A stretch of 30,877 nt of DNA from Pavlovales sp. CCMP2436 (taxonomy: Eukaryota > Haptophyta > Pavlovophyceae > Pavlovales), in assembly GCA_026770615.1 (NCBI GenBank), contig MU631887.1, positions 28,376-59,252 on the forward strand. Reading direction: 5' to 3'. The notes under the pieces are model-generated. The model had not been told where the DNA came from, ran no database searches, and saw nothing but the letters and a program-made list of their open reading frames with translations. The position numbers were made by a program, and so were the translations under genes. Below, piece by piece: positions 10,017 to 18,450 of this stretch (its first letter is position 1; each line of letters begins with the position of its first letter).

Positions 10017-10078
10017 CCTCCGCAAAGTGTAGGTGGTATGCTATTTATTGCTAAAAATACCACCCTCACTTTGGAGGC
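10017..10078. repeat. stem-loop within fold-back repeat R8
   Basis: Arms at 10017-10040 and 10057-10078 (GCCTCCGCAAAGTGTAGG against its imperfect reverse complement ending ACTTTGGAGGC) enclose a 16-base loop. The right arm sequence CTCACTTTGGAGGC recurs at 24190-24203. Confidence 0.55.
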
Positions 10079-10082
10079 TCTG

Positions 10083-10325
10083 TTCCCCACTATCCTTTTA
10101 GAACCATATGTCAAACCGAGCACAGAAATGGTTTCCCGTCCAATTCTGCGACTAGGGGTGTCTCCAGGGTTCCTCCGTAGTTCAACAACGATTTTATTAG
10201 GTAAATGGCTAATTCAAACGTTCTAAATTGCGCCAATTTCTCCTCATTTCCTTCAGAATCAGGTAACAAACTACATTAACAAAGTTGTTACCCGTCAAAT
10301 TATACGTCTAGAGAGACTTTCAACG
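10083..10325 (+). repeat. dispersed fold-back repeat R8, partner at 24022-24293
   Basis: Two internal blocks (10095-10180 and 10258-10324) resemble each other and share GTC(A/C)AATT followed by CG(T/A)CTAG. At 24022-24293 the counterparts face each other: 24030-24140 matches block 1 in reverse and 24227-24293 matches block 2 forward. The 135-codon ORF across 9822-10226 includes this repeat and a GTATGCAT simple repeat and is not a credible gene. Confidence 0.5.
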
Positions 10326-10389
10326 TTCTCCTAGCACAGCCCAATAAAAAGACGCGCCAAATACGCAAGTGGGAAGAAAACTGCCCCGG

Positions 10390-10795
10390 ACCCCCACCCC
10401 AACCTACTGAGCTCGATGTCCACCCCCGCGAAGGGGTGGGATAGACCGGGCCCCACCAAAAGCCTCCCACTTTGTAGTTTTGCCCCTCGTGGGCAAGAAT
10501 CGCACGGTGGACCACGGGCTGTCGGAGTATTGTTGTCTGTGTTATTGTGCTACAGGTGCGGTGCGTGTGCAGGCGAGCCGCATTTCGAGACGTGCGAGAT
10601 GCAGCAGAGGTCGTTCAGTGCGCAAGTCGAGTGCCGTCGAGTGTCGTCGACTGTCGTGTGTCTGATCAGCCTCAGCGGTGGGGACGGAATCCGTGTGCTC
10701 GGAAGGGGTCCCTTGATCCAATTGTTTCTCAACGCTCTGGTCTGGGTCGACCCATGGATTCGGGGACGGACGTTAATTTAGATATTTACACACTA
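10390..10795 (+). repeat. SINE-like dispersed repeat R2, copy 1
   Basis: One of four large copies (also 11345-11725 minus, 12155-12470 minus, 21205-21530 plus). Shared landmarks in order: CCCCTCGTGGGCAAGAA, TTGTGCTACAGGTGCG, CATTTCGAGACG (near a pol III B-box), TGATCAGCCTCAGCGG, and the 3' end GGGGACGGACGT followed by a T/A-rich tail with ATTTACACAC. Copies 1 and 2 share a further roughly 90 bp upstream. The similar reading frames of the copies carry no protein hallmark and are probably shadows. Confidence 0.65.
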
Positions 10796-10904
10796 GAACT
10801 CGAAAAAAAAAATCGGACATTTTTCAATCGAATAAAATTAGATTCGGATGTTACGATTCGAAGCCGCGTCGAATCGCACACTCACTGAAAGCCCGCCCGG
10901 GCAG

Positions 10905-11170
10905 GGGTTTACACATTCCAAGAAGCCTACTTCGCCTTTCCGGGAATTCCCGGATACAGGGTGTCGCGGGCAATAAGAACGGCGAATTTTGTGTCGAGGC
11001 TCAGTTTCTTAGCAAATTACATACAAACAATGCTCACTATTGAAGGGCACACAAAAATGAGGCTCAATTTCTTAACGTTACGGTTCCTTATGCCCGCGAC
11101 ACCCTGTACGCGGAAAACACGGGAATTCCGGGATTCCCTTCCCTATTTAAATAGACCAAGTTCCGGGAAT
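10905..11170. repeat. GGGAATTCCC-rich repeat R7 carrying a MITE insertion
   Basis: GGGAATTCCCGG-type palindromes occur on both sides of the MITE (10938-10954 and 11115-11130) and again at 28725-28850, where the sequence appears reversed and starts from TTTACACATT as here. The MITE at 10957-11106 has split this copy. Confidence 0.5.
10957..11106. mobile_element. 150-bp MITE with TA target duplication (Tc1/mariner-like ends)
   Basis: Complete element. Terminal inverted repeats start CAGGGTGTCGCGGGCA on the left and end with its reverse complement TGCCCGCGACACCCTG on the right, each flanked by TA. Internal halves are also inverted: GAGGCTCAGTTTCTTA on the left, GAGGCTCAATTTCTTAA on the right as a direct block. 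There is no coding capacity. TA duplication plus CAGGG termini fit the Tc1/mariner/pogo superfamily. Related copies: 14719-14795 (right end only) and 25184-26059. Confidence 0.8.
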
Positions 11171-11344
11171 ATTCACTAGTCTTACGAAATTGATCTACTA
11201 ACCAGTCTAAGAGCACTGCGATCGCACTCGAGTGACTGACAAACTCTCCTGGCCGCTACTCCTCGCCTAGTAGGACGCTGGACGCCCGCTCACTCATAAA
11301 TCCGGACTGGCCGCAGCCGCAGTCAGGATGACGATATGAGTGTG

Positions 11345-11725
11345 ATACCTAGAAATACGTCCGTCTCCTGACTGACAGGTCACACCGGACCCAATCGTTG
11401 AGAAAACACTCGGATCGAGGGATCTTGCAGAGCACACGGATACCGTCCCCACCGCTGAGGCTGATCAGACACACGACAGTCGACGACACTCGACTTGCGC
11501 ACTGATCGACCTCGTCTGCTGCATCTCGCTCGTCTCGAAATGCGGCTCGCCTGCACACGCATCGCACCTGTAGCACAATATAACAGACAACTATACTCCA
11601 CAGCCCGTATCCCACAGTGCGGGTCTTGCTCACGAGGGGCAGGATCCACAAAGTGGGAGGCTTTTGTGGGGGGTCTACCCTACCCCAGAGGGGGGGTGGG
11701 CCTCGGGCTCATTAGGTTGGGGTGT
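11345..11725 (-). repeat. SINE-like dispersed repeat R2, copy 2
   Basis: Reverse-complement copy matching 10390-10795 from the C-rich leader (11700-11725) to the GGGG/ACGGACGT end at 11355-11370. It carries the same TGATCAGCCTCAGCGG and TTCGAGACGAGCGAG blocks. Confidence 0.65.
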
Positions 11726-12154
11726 GGGCTTGGGGCTTTGCTGCTCCCTTTTCATGCGTTTCTCAGTCCGTATTCCCGTGTTGCTGGGTTGTGAGGTTCT
11801 GTGTGGCTGCGGAGGGCCGCGTGGTTGTATTCCTTACGTGGTGGTGTTGTGGTCGGTCCAGTGCAGTAGGTGGGGTGGGCGCCTGGCTGGCTTCCAATGG
11901 ACGTTTGGATGAACGCAATATGCGCGGGTGCGGCGTTGGTATGGCCTCGTATGGCACGCTGGGAAGGTCCCTTGCTGGTGGCGCTGGAGGGGTGGTTTGG
12001 ATTGGCGTCTGTGGTGTGGCCGGCTTAGGGGTGGCGGGAGACTGCCTACGTGGTGCGGCGGGCCAGGCTTGGTTCTGTGTGCGTTTGCATGTCGAGGCGG
12101 GCATAGTCTCTGCTGGCGTGGCTCTTGGCTGCTCCCACTCGGTATGTGTGTGTA
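11726..12154. other. GC-rich spacer between two R2 copies, no gene seen
   Basis: Long open frames exist on both strands because the sequence is GC-rich and G/T-biased on the plus strand. The minus-strand frame is a Pro/Thr low-complexity translation that runs straight into R2 repeat sequence, which argues against a gene. Confidence 0.5.
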
Positions 12155-12470
12155 AATTTCTAGTTAAACGTCCGTCCCCAAATGGGTCTGAAACCCGAAC
12201 CAGAGCGTTGAAAACACTCGGATCCGAGGACCTTTCCGAGCACACCGGATACCGTCCCCACCGCTGAGTCTGATCAACAAAACGACAATCGACGAGAAGT
12301 CGATGACTGATTACTGCTGACCGAACTCTTCTGCATCTCGAGCGCTCGAGCTGCCGCACGCCTGCGCACGCGACAAACCTGTAGCACAATAACACAGACA
12401 ACTATACTCCGACAGCCGGTAACCCACAGTGCGGTTCTTGCCCACGAGGGGCAGGAACCACAAAGGTTTA
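12155..12470 (-). repeat. SINE-like dispersed repeat R2, copy 3
   Basis: Reverse-complement copy with the same landmarks: CCCCTCGTGGGCAAGAAC at the 5' side, TTATTGTGCTACAGG, TGATCAGACTCAGCGG, and the end GGGGACGGACGT then AAATTTACACAC. More diverged internally than copies 1 and 2. Confidence 0.65.
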
Positions 12471-12883
12471 GTGCTCTGGCTGGCTCTCACTGGCCGTTTG
12501 TGCGAGTGCGGAGCTTGGGTAGATTCTGGGCTTGCTCGGTCTTGTTCGAGTTTGGGCCGTTTGTCGCTGGCTTGGCGTACTGTGGTGGTCTGCCCGCCTT
12601 CTGGGGCCTTGGATGCTGGGGGAAATTTATGCGCATCTAACCCGTGCTCCAAAATTTATGGGTTTGTCCGGGCTCATCGGGCGGGCACGGGGTGGGTCTG
12701 TACTGCTCTCCTACTAGCTATGAAAAAGCGAAAGCAGGACAAAGTGAGCAGTACAGGCAACATCGTGCGAGCGGGCTTCCCTCCTGCGGCGTAACACGGT
12801 ATCTATCCCACTGTGAGTCCAGACAAATGTTACGATTTTCATTTTTATTACCGCGCACGTGGTCGTGAGGGCCTCGGCTTGGG

Positions 12884-13263
12884 GTGTGGGGAAGCATATG
12901 CAAATTCAGATGTGTCCGGCCCACCCCGGGTGCAGCCTTAAGAGCACATAGTTACCAACCTATTGGTCATTCTTAGCCAATATACTTTCAGAAAGTATAT
13001 GTCAATTTTATAACTTTTTTGTTTAAATTTCAGCATGGGGGCCGAATTTTGGGCATGTGGGCGCACGTGCCAGCAGCTTGCCAGCGCATCGACGCGGACC
13101 TGCTCAGAGCGCAGCGGGGGCTCGCCGTGGTGTGTGGGGCAGCCTAGACACCCTCAGATGTGTTTGGCTCACCCCTGGTGCAGCCCTAAGGGCACTTAGT
13201 TACATGCCTATTGGCCATTCCTGAGAAATATCCTATTGAATAGGATTTCAGCATTAATTTTAA
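12884..13263. repeat. 130-bp direct repeat pair, each with a hairpin (compensatory changes)
   Basis: Units 12884-13013 and 13133-13263 align over their length (shared CAGATGTGT, GGTGCAGCC, CCTATTGG, CATTC). Each ends with a hairpin: 12980-13000 (ATATACTTTC/GAAAGTATAT, loop A) and 13228-13248 (ATATCCTATT/AATAGGATTT, loop G). Three stem positions differ between units and all three partners change so as to keep pairing. The roughly 120 bases between the units contain a T-rich tract ending TTTCAG at 13028-13033 and a 54-codon Cys-rich ORF at 13035-13199, which I do not trust as a gene. Confidence 0.65.
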
Positions 13264-13790
13264 AAAGGCATTGATTTAAGTATGTTAAATTAGTTATTGC
13301 GGGATCAGCGAAGGGCCGAGGCTTTTTATTGGCTTCTTGAGACCCTACCTACATTCTAAGGCTCAGCACCGGAGCACAAAATAAAGGCACGCGGCGACCT
13401 TGCGGCCCGCGTCCTTTGTGAAAGGATCGAATAGGATTGGGCTCAGGAGTGGGAACGACTAGTTGCTTTGTGAGAGTATTTAATTTTAATCCCCTTCAGT
13501 CTAGTTAGTAACAATAAGTTAGGAGTGGGACCGGAGTAAGATAGCGGCCGTTCGATACGGATCATGCCCATGCCGGCCTGCCCGGCCATGGCGTTCACAA
13601 CGTACTTGTGATATGGGCTGACCCCACGCTAAAGAGGGGTCTGCTGGCAGTCACTTGCAGAGGGGGGGTCTGGGGGTCCTCCCCCAGCGAAGCGAAAATT
13701 TGAAATTCGGTGCCTACTTTAACTCAATTTGGCTTACACCGTTGACGTCACCGTCATGCGCGCGCGTGTCTCAGTCCTGACGCGCCCTGA
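13264..13790. other. gene-free stretch
   Basis: I see no gene or recognisable element. It holds mixed AT- and GC-rich sequence with a GAATAGGAT block at 13428-13436 that also forms the right arm of the hairpin at 13239. Confidence 0.35.
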
Positions 13791-13791
13791 C

Positions 13792-14466
13792 TCACGCGAG
13801 CTGCCTTAACCGTGCCTGCTCGGCAATGCAGAGCTCCTTCACGCGCTGGGCGTCGACCTGCACGTCGTCGCTCAGGTGAGCGAGAGGCTCCCACGTGTTG
13901 CGATCCTCGCCGTAGTCCTTCCACTTGATGAGCCACTGCTCCTGGCGGGAGTATGCGCGGTACTGCAGCACCTTCTCCACCTCCCACTCGTCGTCCGACG
14001 TCGGCATCTCCGCACGGATCTGCTGGAGCGAGTCGGGCGAGATGACAAACCGCCGAGTGCTGTGCTCGGCGCGGCTCGAACCTTGCCGCGCCTCGACGAG
14101 CTCCATGTCCGGCACGCGCACTCGCCGCGCTGCCACGAGCACCTCGATGTCCGAGAGGGTGAACGTCGACGATCCCGGCTCTCGAGCACAGCGTCTTTGG
14201 TCGCCGCCATGAGCAGTCTTGCCTCTGACGTCCACCCGGATGCTTTTCCCGTCAGTTGTCTCTCGACGCGCGCCACGACCTCCCAGCACTGCGAGGGATG
14301 CTTTGCAGGCCAATGGATCGGCTCCGGCTGCGCTGACAAAACACGGCGGCCTGGGTGGAGCACGGGTGCTGCGCCCTCCGTGCGCGAGCCATCGAGCATG
14401 GACCCAAAGAGGAGGAGCGGCGAAGCCAAAGCCGACGCGCACCACATCACGTACATGCAATTTCAC
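13792..14466 (-). CDS. chromodomain protein, probably the C-terminus of a chromovirus integrase
   Basis: An ORF of 224 codons from ATG at 14466. The reliable part is the C-terminal chromodomain, about residues 160-201: WEVEKVLQYRAYS, then QWLIKWKDYGEDRNTWEP. It has the aromatic cage positions (Y/W at VLQY, W of IKWKDY, W of NTWEP) that in this family read methylated histone H3. A helix follows (QRVKELCIAEQARLRQ), then a stop. Chromodomains at a protein's very C-terminus are the hallmark of Ty3/gypsy chromovirus integrases, where they steer integration to heterochromatin. Residues 1-100 are low-complexity and overlap GC-rich shadow frames, so the true start may be internal or upstream. No integrase core is visible. 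A host chromodomain gene is the alternative. It lies downstream of the gag-like fragment on the same strand. Confidence 0.6.
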   Translation of the reverse strand: MKLHVRDVVRVGFGFAAPPLWVHARWLAHGGRSTRAPPRPPCFVSAAGADPLACKASLAVLGGRGARRETTDGKSIRVDVRGKTAHGGDQRRCAREPGSSTFTLSDIEVLVAARRVRVPDMELVEARQGSSRAEHSTRRFVISPDSLQQIRAEMPTSDDEWEVEKVLQYRAYSRQEQWLIKWKDYGEDRNTWEPLAHLSDDVQVDAQRVKELCIAEQARLRQLA

Positions 14467-14718
14467 GATGGGACGTCACTATGTTTTTTGAAAGTTGAGC
14501 TCCTCAAAATCGCTCGATGTACCTTTTCCTTCGCATGCTGGTCAACTCGTGGGGCGCTCGCGCTCGGACCATACCACCGGGTGCTCGTGGCGAGGCCATA
14601 GCCGCGAGAATAAACTGATCGGGCAAATCGTTGGTCGTCGTTCGCTTGTCGTCGTCGTCGTGAGACCAGTCGTCGTGCGCGTCGGCGACGACCGTCGTGC
14701 GTGGCAGGAGCCTTTGCT

Positions 14719-14795
14719 TAAATTACATGCAAACAATGTAAAAAACGAGGCTCAGCTTCTTAACACAACGGTTTCTTATTGCCCGCGACACCCTG
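14719..14795. mobile_element. right-end fragment of the TA-flanked MITE
   Basis: Matches the right half of 10957-11106: AAATTACATGCAAACAATG, GAGGCTCAGCTTCTTAAC, and the terminus TGCCCGCGACACCCTG followed by TA (14796-14797). The left half is missing. It ends the gag-like reading frame that enters from 14800. Confidence 0.7.
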
Positions 14796-14799
14796 TAGG

Positions 14800-15440
14800 A
14801 GTAGACAGAGAGCACAGCACCTCTCCGTTTAGCCCGACCTCGAGCTCGAGCATCAGCTCGTGCTGCGGCAGCAGCTCATGCGGCTCGAACAGCGGCTCGC
14901 GTGGCTCGTGCTGCGGCAGCGGCAACTCGAATAGATCGAATTGCTTCGTCTCCGCCCCCGCAAGGGCAGTGGAGAGCGAGTCGGCCCGGAAAATATTCGC
15001 AGCCTCTTCCTCCTCTACTCTGTCCGCCCAACTGTCGTTGCTGAAACCGAACGAGAGCGCCGCGCAGCTGTTCCTGAGCACGAATCCCTCGCCCCCTTGC
15101 TTGCTCGTCACGCTTCTGTTTTATGAAGAGACTGTGCTTCTGCTGCGCAGCATGCGCTCCGGGCTTCGTGCACTTGCCCACGAAGTGGTCGAGGCTGCCG
15201 CAGTTGACACAGGCCCCATTCCCGGTGTATGCCTGCTGCAGCTTGCGCATGTCGGCGTGGTCCACCACGGCGCGCCTCTCGTAGACCGGCTGTGCAAGGG
15301 TTGGTGGCAGCTTGCTCAGCGGCTTGCCGTCCGCCGGTGGCCTTGCAAACGTTCGCGGCGTCGGATGGTTCGATGGGCGGTCGGCTGTCGCCGCCCTCGC
15401 GCTCTCCAGACGCGCCCTCTTCTGCCCCCCAAAACGGTCG
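14800..15440 (-). pseudogene. gag-like fragment with CCHC zinc knuckle, frameshifted
   Basis: Reading leftward from about 15440, a basic, Pro/Ala/Arg-rich region leads to one CCHC zinc knuckle, CVNCGSLDHFVGKC (CX2CX4HX4C), near 15170-15215. It is the RNA-binding nucleocapsid signature of retroelement gag proteins. After HSLFIKQKR, near 15115, the protein-like reading moves to another frame and continues as an acidic Ser/Glu-rich tail to the MITE fragment at 14795. The frame is open further upstream to 15571, but that part is antisense to a plus-strand gene and probably a shadow. No capsid domain or protease motif (D(S/T)G) is seen. With the chromodomain downstream on the same strand it could be the two ends of one deleted chromovirus. 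A cellular zinc-knuckle gene is less likely. Confidence 0.55.
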
Positions 15441-15465
15441 GGGGGCTGCCCGGGGGGATTAAGGA

Positions 15466-16491
15466 CGGAGCCGCGCCGACGAGCGTGGAGTACTCGGACT
15501 TCGCCGAGCAGCTCGAGAGCAAGCCCGGGGACAAGTTCGAGAAGATGCTCGACGATGTCAACCATCTCCACCGGATGATCGAGCTCAACGCGCGCACCGC
15601 CGAGAGCAAGATCAAGGAGAAGTAGATCTCGGCGAGCAGCAAGCTGGCCAAGCTCATCTCGGAGTTCGACCTCAAGCTTGAGGCGAAGCTCGCGGAGATC
15701 GAGGCGCAGTGCGCTTCCCTGCGGACACCGACCGAGAGCGTGGATGGAGACGGCGCAGATGCGCCGGCCTCGGAGCCAAGCGTCGAGTTCCGGGACACTG
15801 CAGCTCTCATTTCAAAACTCAACGAGCGTTTGGCGATGGCCCGGCGCGACCACCTCGAAGAGACTCGAAGAGAACAACAAGTCGTCGACCGACCTCCAGG
15901 GCGCTCTCGAGGCCAGCATGGTCACCATCAACCTCGAGGCGGAGGCCGCGTCCGAGAAGCTCCGCTCGGCAGCCAAGTTTGGCACGCTGGACAAGATGAC
16001 TCGCGCGATCTGGAACTCCAGCTGGGAGTGGGGCGTTCAGAACTCTACCGGGCCTCTTCACCCTCGACACTTAGGCAAGGCTCGAGAGGGGGAGGCAGAC
16101 GGGCCTGTGGGAGGACGCCAGTTTCGAGAGCCGCATGTCCAACGTGATGATGTCGATGGAAGACCTGAAACAGGCAGTCACCTTTGGGTCCACTTTTGGC
16201 AAGGCGGTGCTAGCGCTCGGTGAACCCACGGGACGGCCCGTTGATGTCGAGCAGTTCTTCATGGCCGAGGCTGCGCTCATCAAGCGCCTCGAGTCGCACA
16301 TGCTGAAGTTCAAGAACTTCCTCGCCTCGCTTGCGTACTTCCGCCTCCTCAAGAGCCTGCCGGCGGGAGCCCGGTGGTTGAATCTCTCCACGAAGGCCAT
16401 GCGCGTGCCGCCCGAGAGCGTCACTGCGGAGACGGTGGCCCAGCTCAAGACAGTGGTCCGCAACATTGTGGACACGCTCGTCAGCAGATGA
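15466..16491 (+). pseudogene. broken coiled-coil protein gene, family unknown
   Basis: Protein-like sequence runs from about 15466 to the TGA at 16489-16491 in several pieces. A helical stretch (FEKMLDDVNHLHRMIELN) ends at a TAG at 15623-15625. The same frame continues with heptad-rich LISEFDLKLEAKLAEIEAQ, changes frame near 15865, and continues through DLQGALEASMVTINLEAEA. After a frame change near 16030 and a TAG near 16072 it carries on in the frame of the last open stretch (16135-16491: VNVMMSMEDLKQ-like, then AALIKRLESHMLKFKNFLA). It is almost entirely alpha-helical, with no zinc finger, transmembrane segment or catalytic motif. The helical build could suit a retroelement capsid or a host structural protein, but I cannot tell which. 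It lies upstream of the copia-type element on the same strand and is antisense-adjacent to the gag-like fragment. Confidence 0.45.
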
Positions 16492-16726
16492 TCTTGGTAG
16501 AGATCAGCGCGCCCAGGGAGTCACCCATCCAGCGGCACAGGGACGCCCACAAGCTCCCGTGGATGCTCAGGTGCACCAGGTGCTGCTCGTCCAGCAGCAT
16601 GTCAAACTTGGCCGGTAAGAGCTGCGGCTGGTCGTTGGCGAAGACATCCGCCACCACTTGGTCAAAAGGATCCGACTTTGAGGTCAACCCAGGAGGCTTC
16701 ATCCCGCCCCCCCGGTATGTCGACAT
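16481..16726 (-). CDS. 81-codon ORF, unknown
   Basis: The ORF starts at an ATG at 16726 and ends 10 bases inside the preceding plus-strand gene. The translation is compositionally ordinary (contains FDQVVADVFANDQPQLLP and SIHGSLWASLCRWMGD), which is unusual for the antisense frames in this GC-rich area. A possible splice donor or acceptor context may make it an exon. It could equally be a shadow. No family recognised. Confidence 0.25.
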   Translation of the reverse strand: MSTYRGGGMKPPGLTSKSDPFDQVVADVFANDQPQLLPAKFDMLLDEQHLVHLSIHGSLWASLCRWMGDSLGALISTKIIC

Positions 16727-16737
16727 GATTGGATATA

Positions 16738-16946
16738 CGGGAACACGACAAACAGCAACCAGCAGATCATCTCCCTAAACGCCCTTGCCCGGGCACACTA
16801 CCGGAGATCCATCGGCACGCGCGGTGGTGCCCAAGCCAGCGCAGCCGACAAAGGCACGCAGCAGGCAATGGGCGACGCAGCGCTCAGACCAGCACAACAT
16901 TCAGAACAGTCAGACGCCAGCTTGAATCCCTATCATAAATATACTC
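16738..16946 (+). repeat. long copy of dispersed repeat R1
   Basis: Matches 9302-9516 in reverse. One frame is open across it from GNTTNSNQQIISLNALARAH through the R1 core to beyond 16,960, so the R1 core may have come from the 3' end of a coding sequence or its UTR. The fixed end CCCTATCATAAATATA is at 16930-16945. Confidence 0.7.
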
Positions 16947-16994
16947 ATCCACATCTGTCCACGCCCAAGAGCGCACACGAATGCTAACAAATTG

Positions 16995-17240
16995 CCAACT
17001 AGTCCGTGCGCGGCATCCGTGCTCGTGCGTGGTCTGGTCGCAGACACGTTCGCAGATCTCGTTTATGCGGTGGACAACAACTTCTTCGTATCCCCGCTAA
17101 AAAATGGGTGCGTGTGCGTTTTGGGCAATTTACAGGCACTGGAAGACGAAACTGTAGGCGATACAGAGTACCGCAGCGTCTCGAGCTGCCCTTTTTCAAC
17201 GGCCACCCACTAGGGTTTAGTCACTAAAAAGCTAGCTTCA
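16995..17240 (+). repeat. dispersed repeat R5, inverted partner at 28618-28890
   Basis: Both ends match the reverse complement of 28618-28890: the left end GCGCGGCATCCGTGCTCGT and the right end from TACCGCAGCGTCTCGAGCT to TTTAGTCACTAAAAAGCTA. The middles differ: the partner carries a GGGAATTCCC-rich block instead of 17040-17160. A 73-codon ORF in this repeat is not supported otherwise. Confidence 0.6.
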
Positions 17241-18033
17241 TGCATATTTTTGATTCCTTGACGTCCTCACTTCTACCGTGATATGTCCAGGCATGGTTTG
17301 ATGTCGGCGGCGCCAACTCCCTCCAGCACCGACTCGCAGGCGCAAGGCTGCACCTCGACGGCGCGTCGGAGCTCACTTCCTCGGCCTGGACGGATGTCTT
17401 GCGCAAGTACGACATGCTCATCAACGAGGTGTCGGTCCCGTACAACCCCCAGACCAACGGCGTCGCAGAGCGCACCTTTGGCACCCTCATCCCCAACGTG
17501 CGCGCAATGCTCAACGCGTCCGGCATGTCGCCTCGCTGGTGGGGGTGGGCTATCAAGTCCGCTGCGTGGACGCGCAACCAGCTCACCTCTCCGGGTGACA
17601 ACTGACAAGCTCTCGCCATACGGGAAGCTCTTTGGGCAAGGCCCCCGACCTGTCCAAGCTCCGCATATGGGGGTGCCCAGTGGCATATCTACGGCAAGCC
17701 CCGCGCGACGCCACCGGCTCGGACCGCGCGCGCTGCATGGCAACTTCGTCGGGTATGGCTCCTCGGGCATCTTCGAGAACGGCCAGCTACGCCACGCCCT
17801 CGGATACGTTCTAGTCACAGCCGACAACGTCATCACGGTCTCTCGGCCTGTGCTCTTCAACGAGTCCACCATCGTCGACAACATTCCAAGGAGCGTGCTC
17901 CAACCCGATCACCAACACCTCCGGCTTCCCCGACGACGACCGGATCGCCGCCGACAGAGCAGCCTATGGAGGTGAAGGCGAGGACGTCAACGACGACCCG
18001 CCGCCGCTAACCAAGACTCGGACTGAGACGACG

Positions 18034-18450
18034 ATGACGCGCCGCCGCCGCCGCACACCACCACGCAGATTGATTTCATCCTCCGAGCCATCCTCAGAGC
18101 CTTCCTCTGCGCCATCCTCTCCGCCGATCGTTCGCCCGACCGGCGACCTCCGCGTCGGGCTGCGACAGCAGCCACGACACAACTACACGGCCAACGTGGT
18201 CCTACTCGCCGCCGACGTGCCGACGCCCGAGAACCTCAAGGACGCCATGGCCGGCGACTACAAGAATGATTGGGTCACTGCCATCATCGCTGAGCTCGAG
18301 TCCCACTGTGTTCTCCACACATGGGACGAGGTCTCCATCCGCGAGCGAGCGCCGATCATCCCGACCAAGTTCGTCTTCAAGGTCAAGCCTCAAGCCGACG
18401 GGACGGTTGACAAGTACAAGGCGCGCATCGTCGCGCAAGGATTCCGGTAA
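18034..18450 (+). pseudogene. copia spacer plus N-terminal reverse transcriptase, ends at nonsense codon
   Basis: This 138-codon stretch begins with a Ser/Pro-rich linker (SSSEPSSEPSSAPSSPP) typical of the integrase-RT junction. It then enters the RT fingers: AMAGDYKNDWVTAIIAELES, HTWDEV, and FVFKVKPQADGTVDKYKAR, which includes the conserved Lys-Ala-Arg of the fingers. The TAA at 18448-18450 falls inside the conserved KARIVAQGF(x)Q block, most simply from CAA by one C-to-T change. The same frame continues after it. Confidence 0.8.

Noticed and set aside
9822..10226. 134-codon plus-strand ORF as a gene
   Set aside because: It spans a simple-sequence run, a stem-loop and dispersed repeat R8, with no protein-like conservation.
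10416..10888. Overlapping ORFs in R2 copies as genes
   Set aside because: The frames follow the non-coding repeat, change between copies, and show Arg/Cys/Ser-rich low-information translations.
11763..12401. 212-codon Pro/Thr-rich minus-strand ORF
   Set aside because: A low-complexity shadow of G/T-rich sequence that runs into an R2 repeat.
12884..13263. Helitron 3' end at the hairpins
   Set aside because: No CTRR terminus follows either hairpin and no 5' TC end was found.
12884..13263. LTR pair of a tiny retroelement
   Set aside because: The direct repeats lack TG/CA ends, and nothing resembling a primer-binding site or polypurine tract lies between them.
14495..15625. 376-codon plus-strand ORF
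   Set aside because: It crosses a MITE fragment and is antisense to the zinc-knuckle gag-like frame; only its last roughly 50 codons look like real protein.
17006..17227. 73-codon ORF in repeat R5 as a gene
   Set aside because: The other R5 copy keeps only the flanks and not the frame's middle, and no motif is present.
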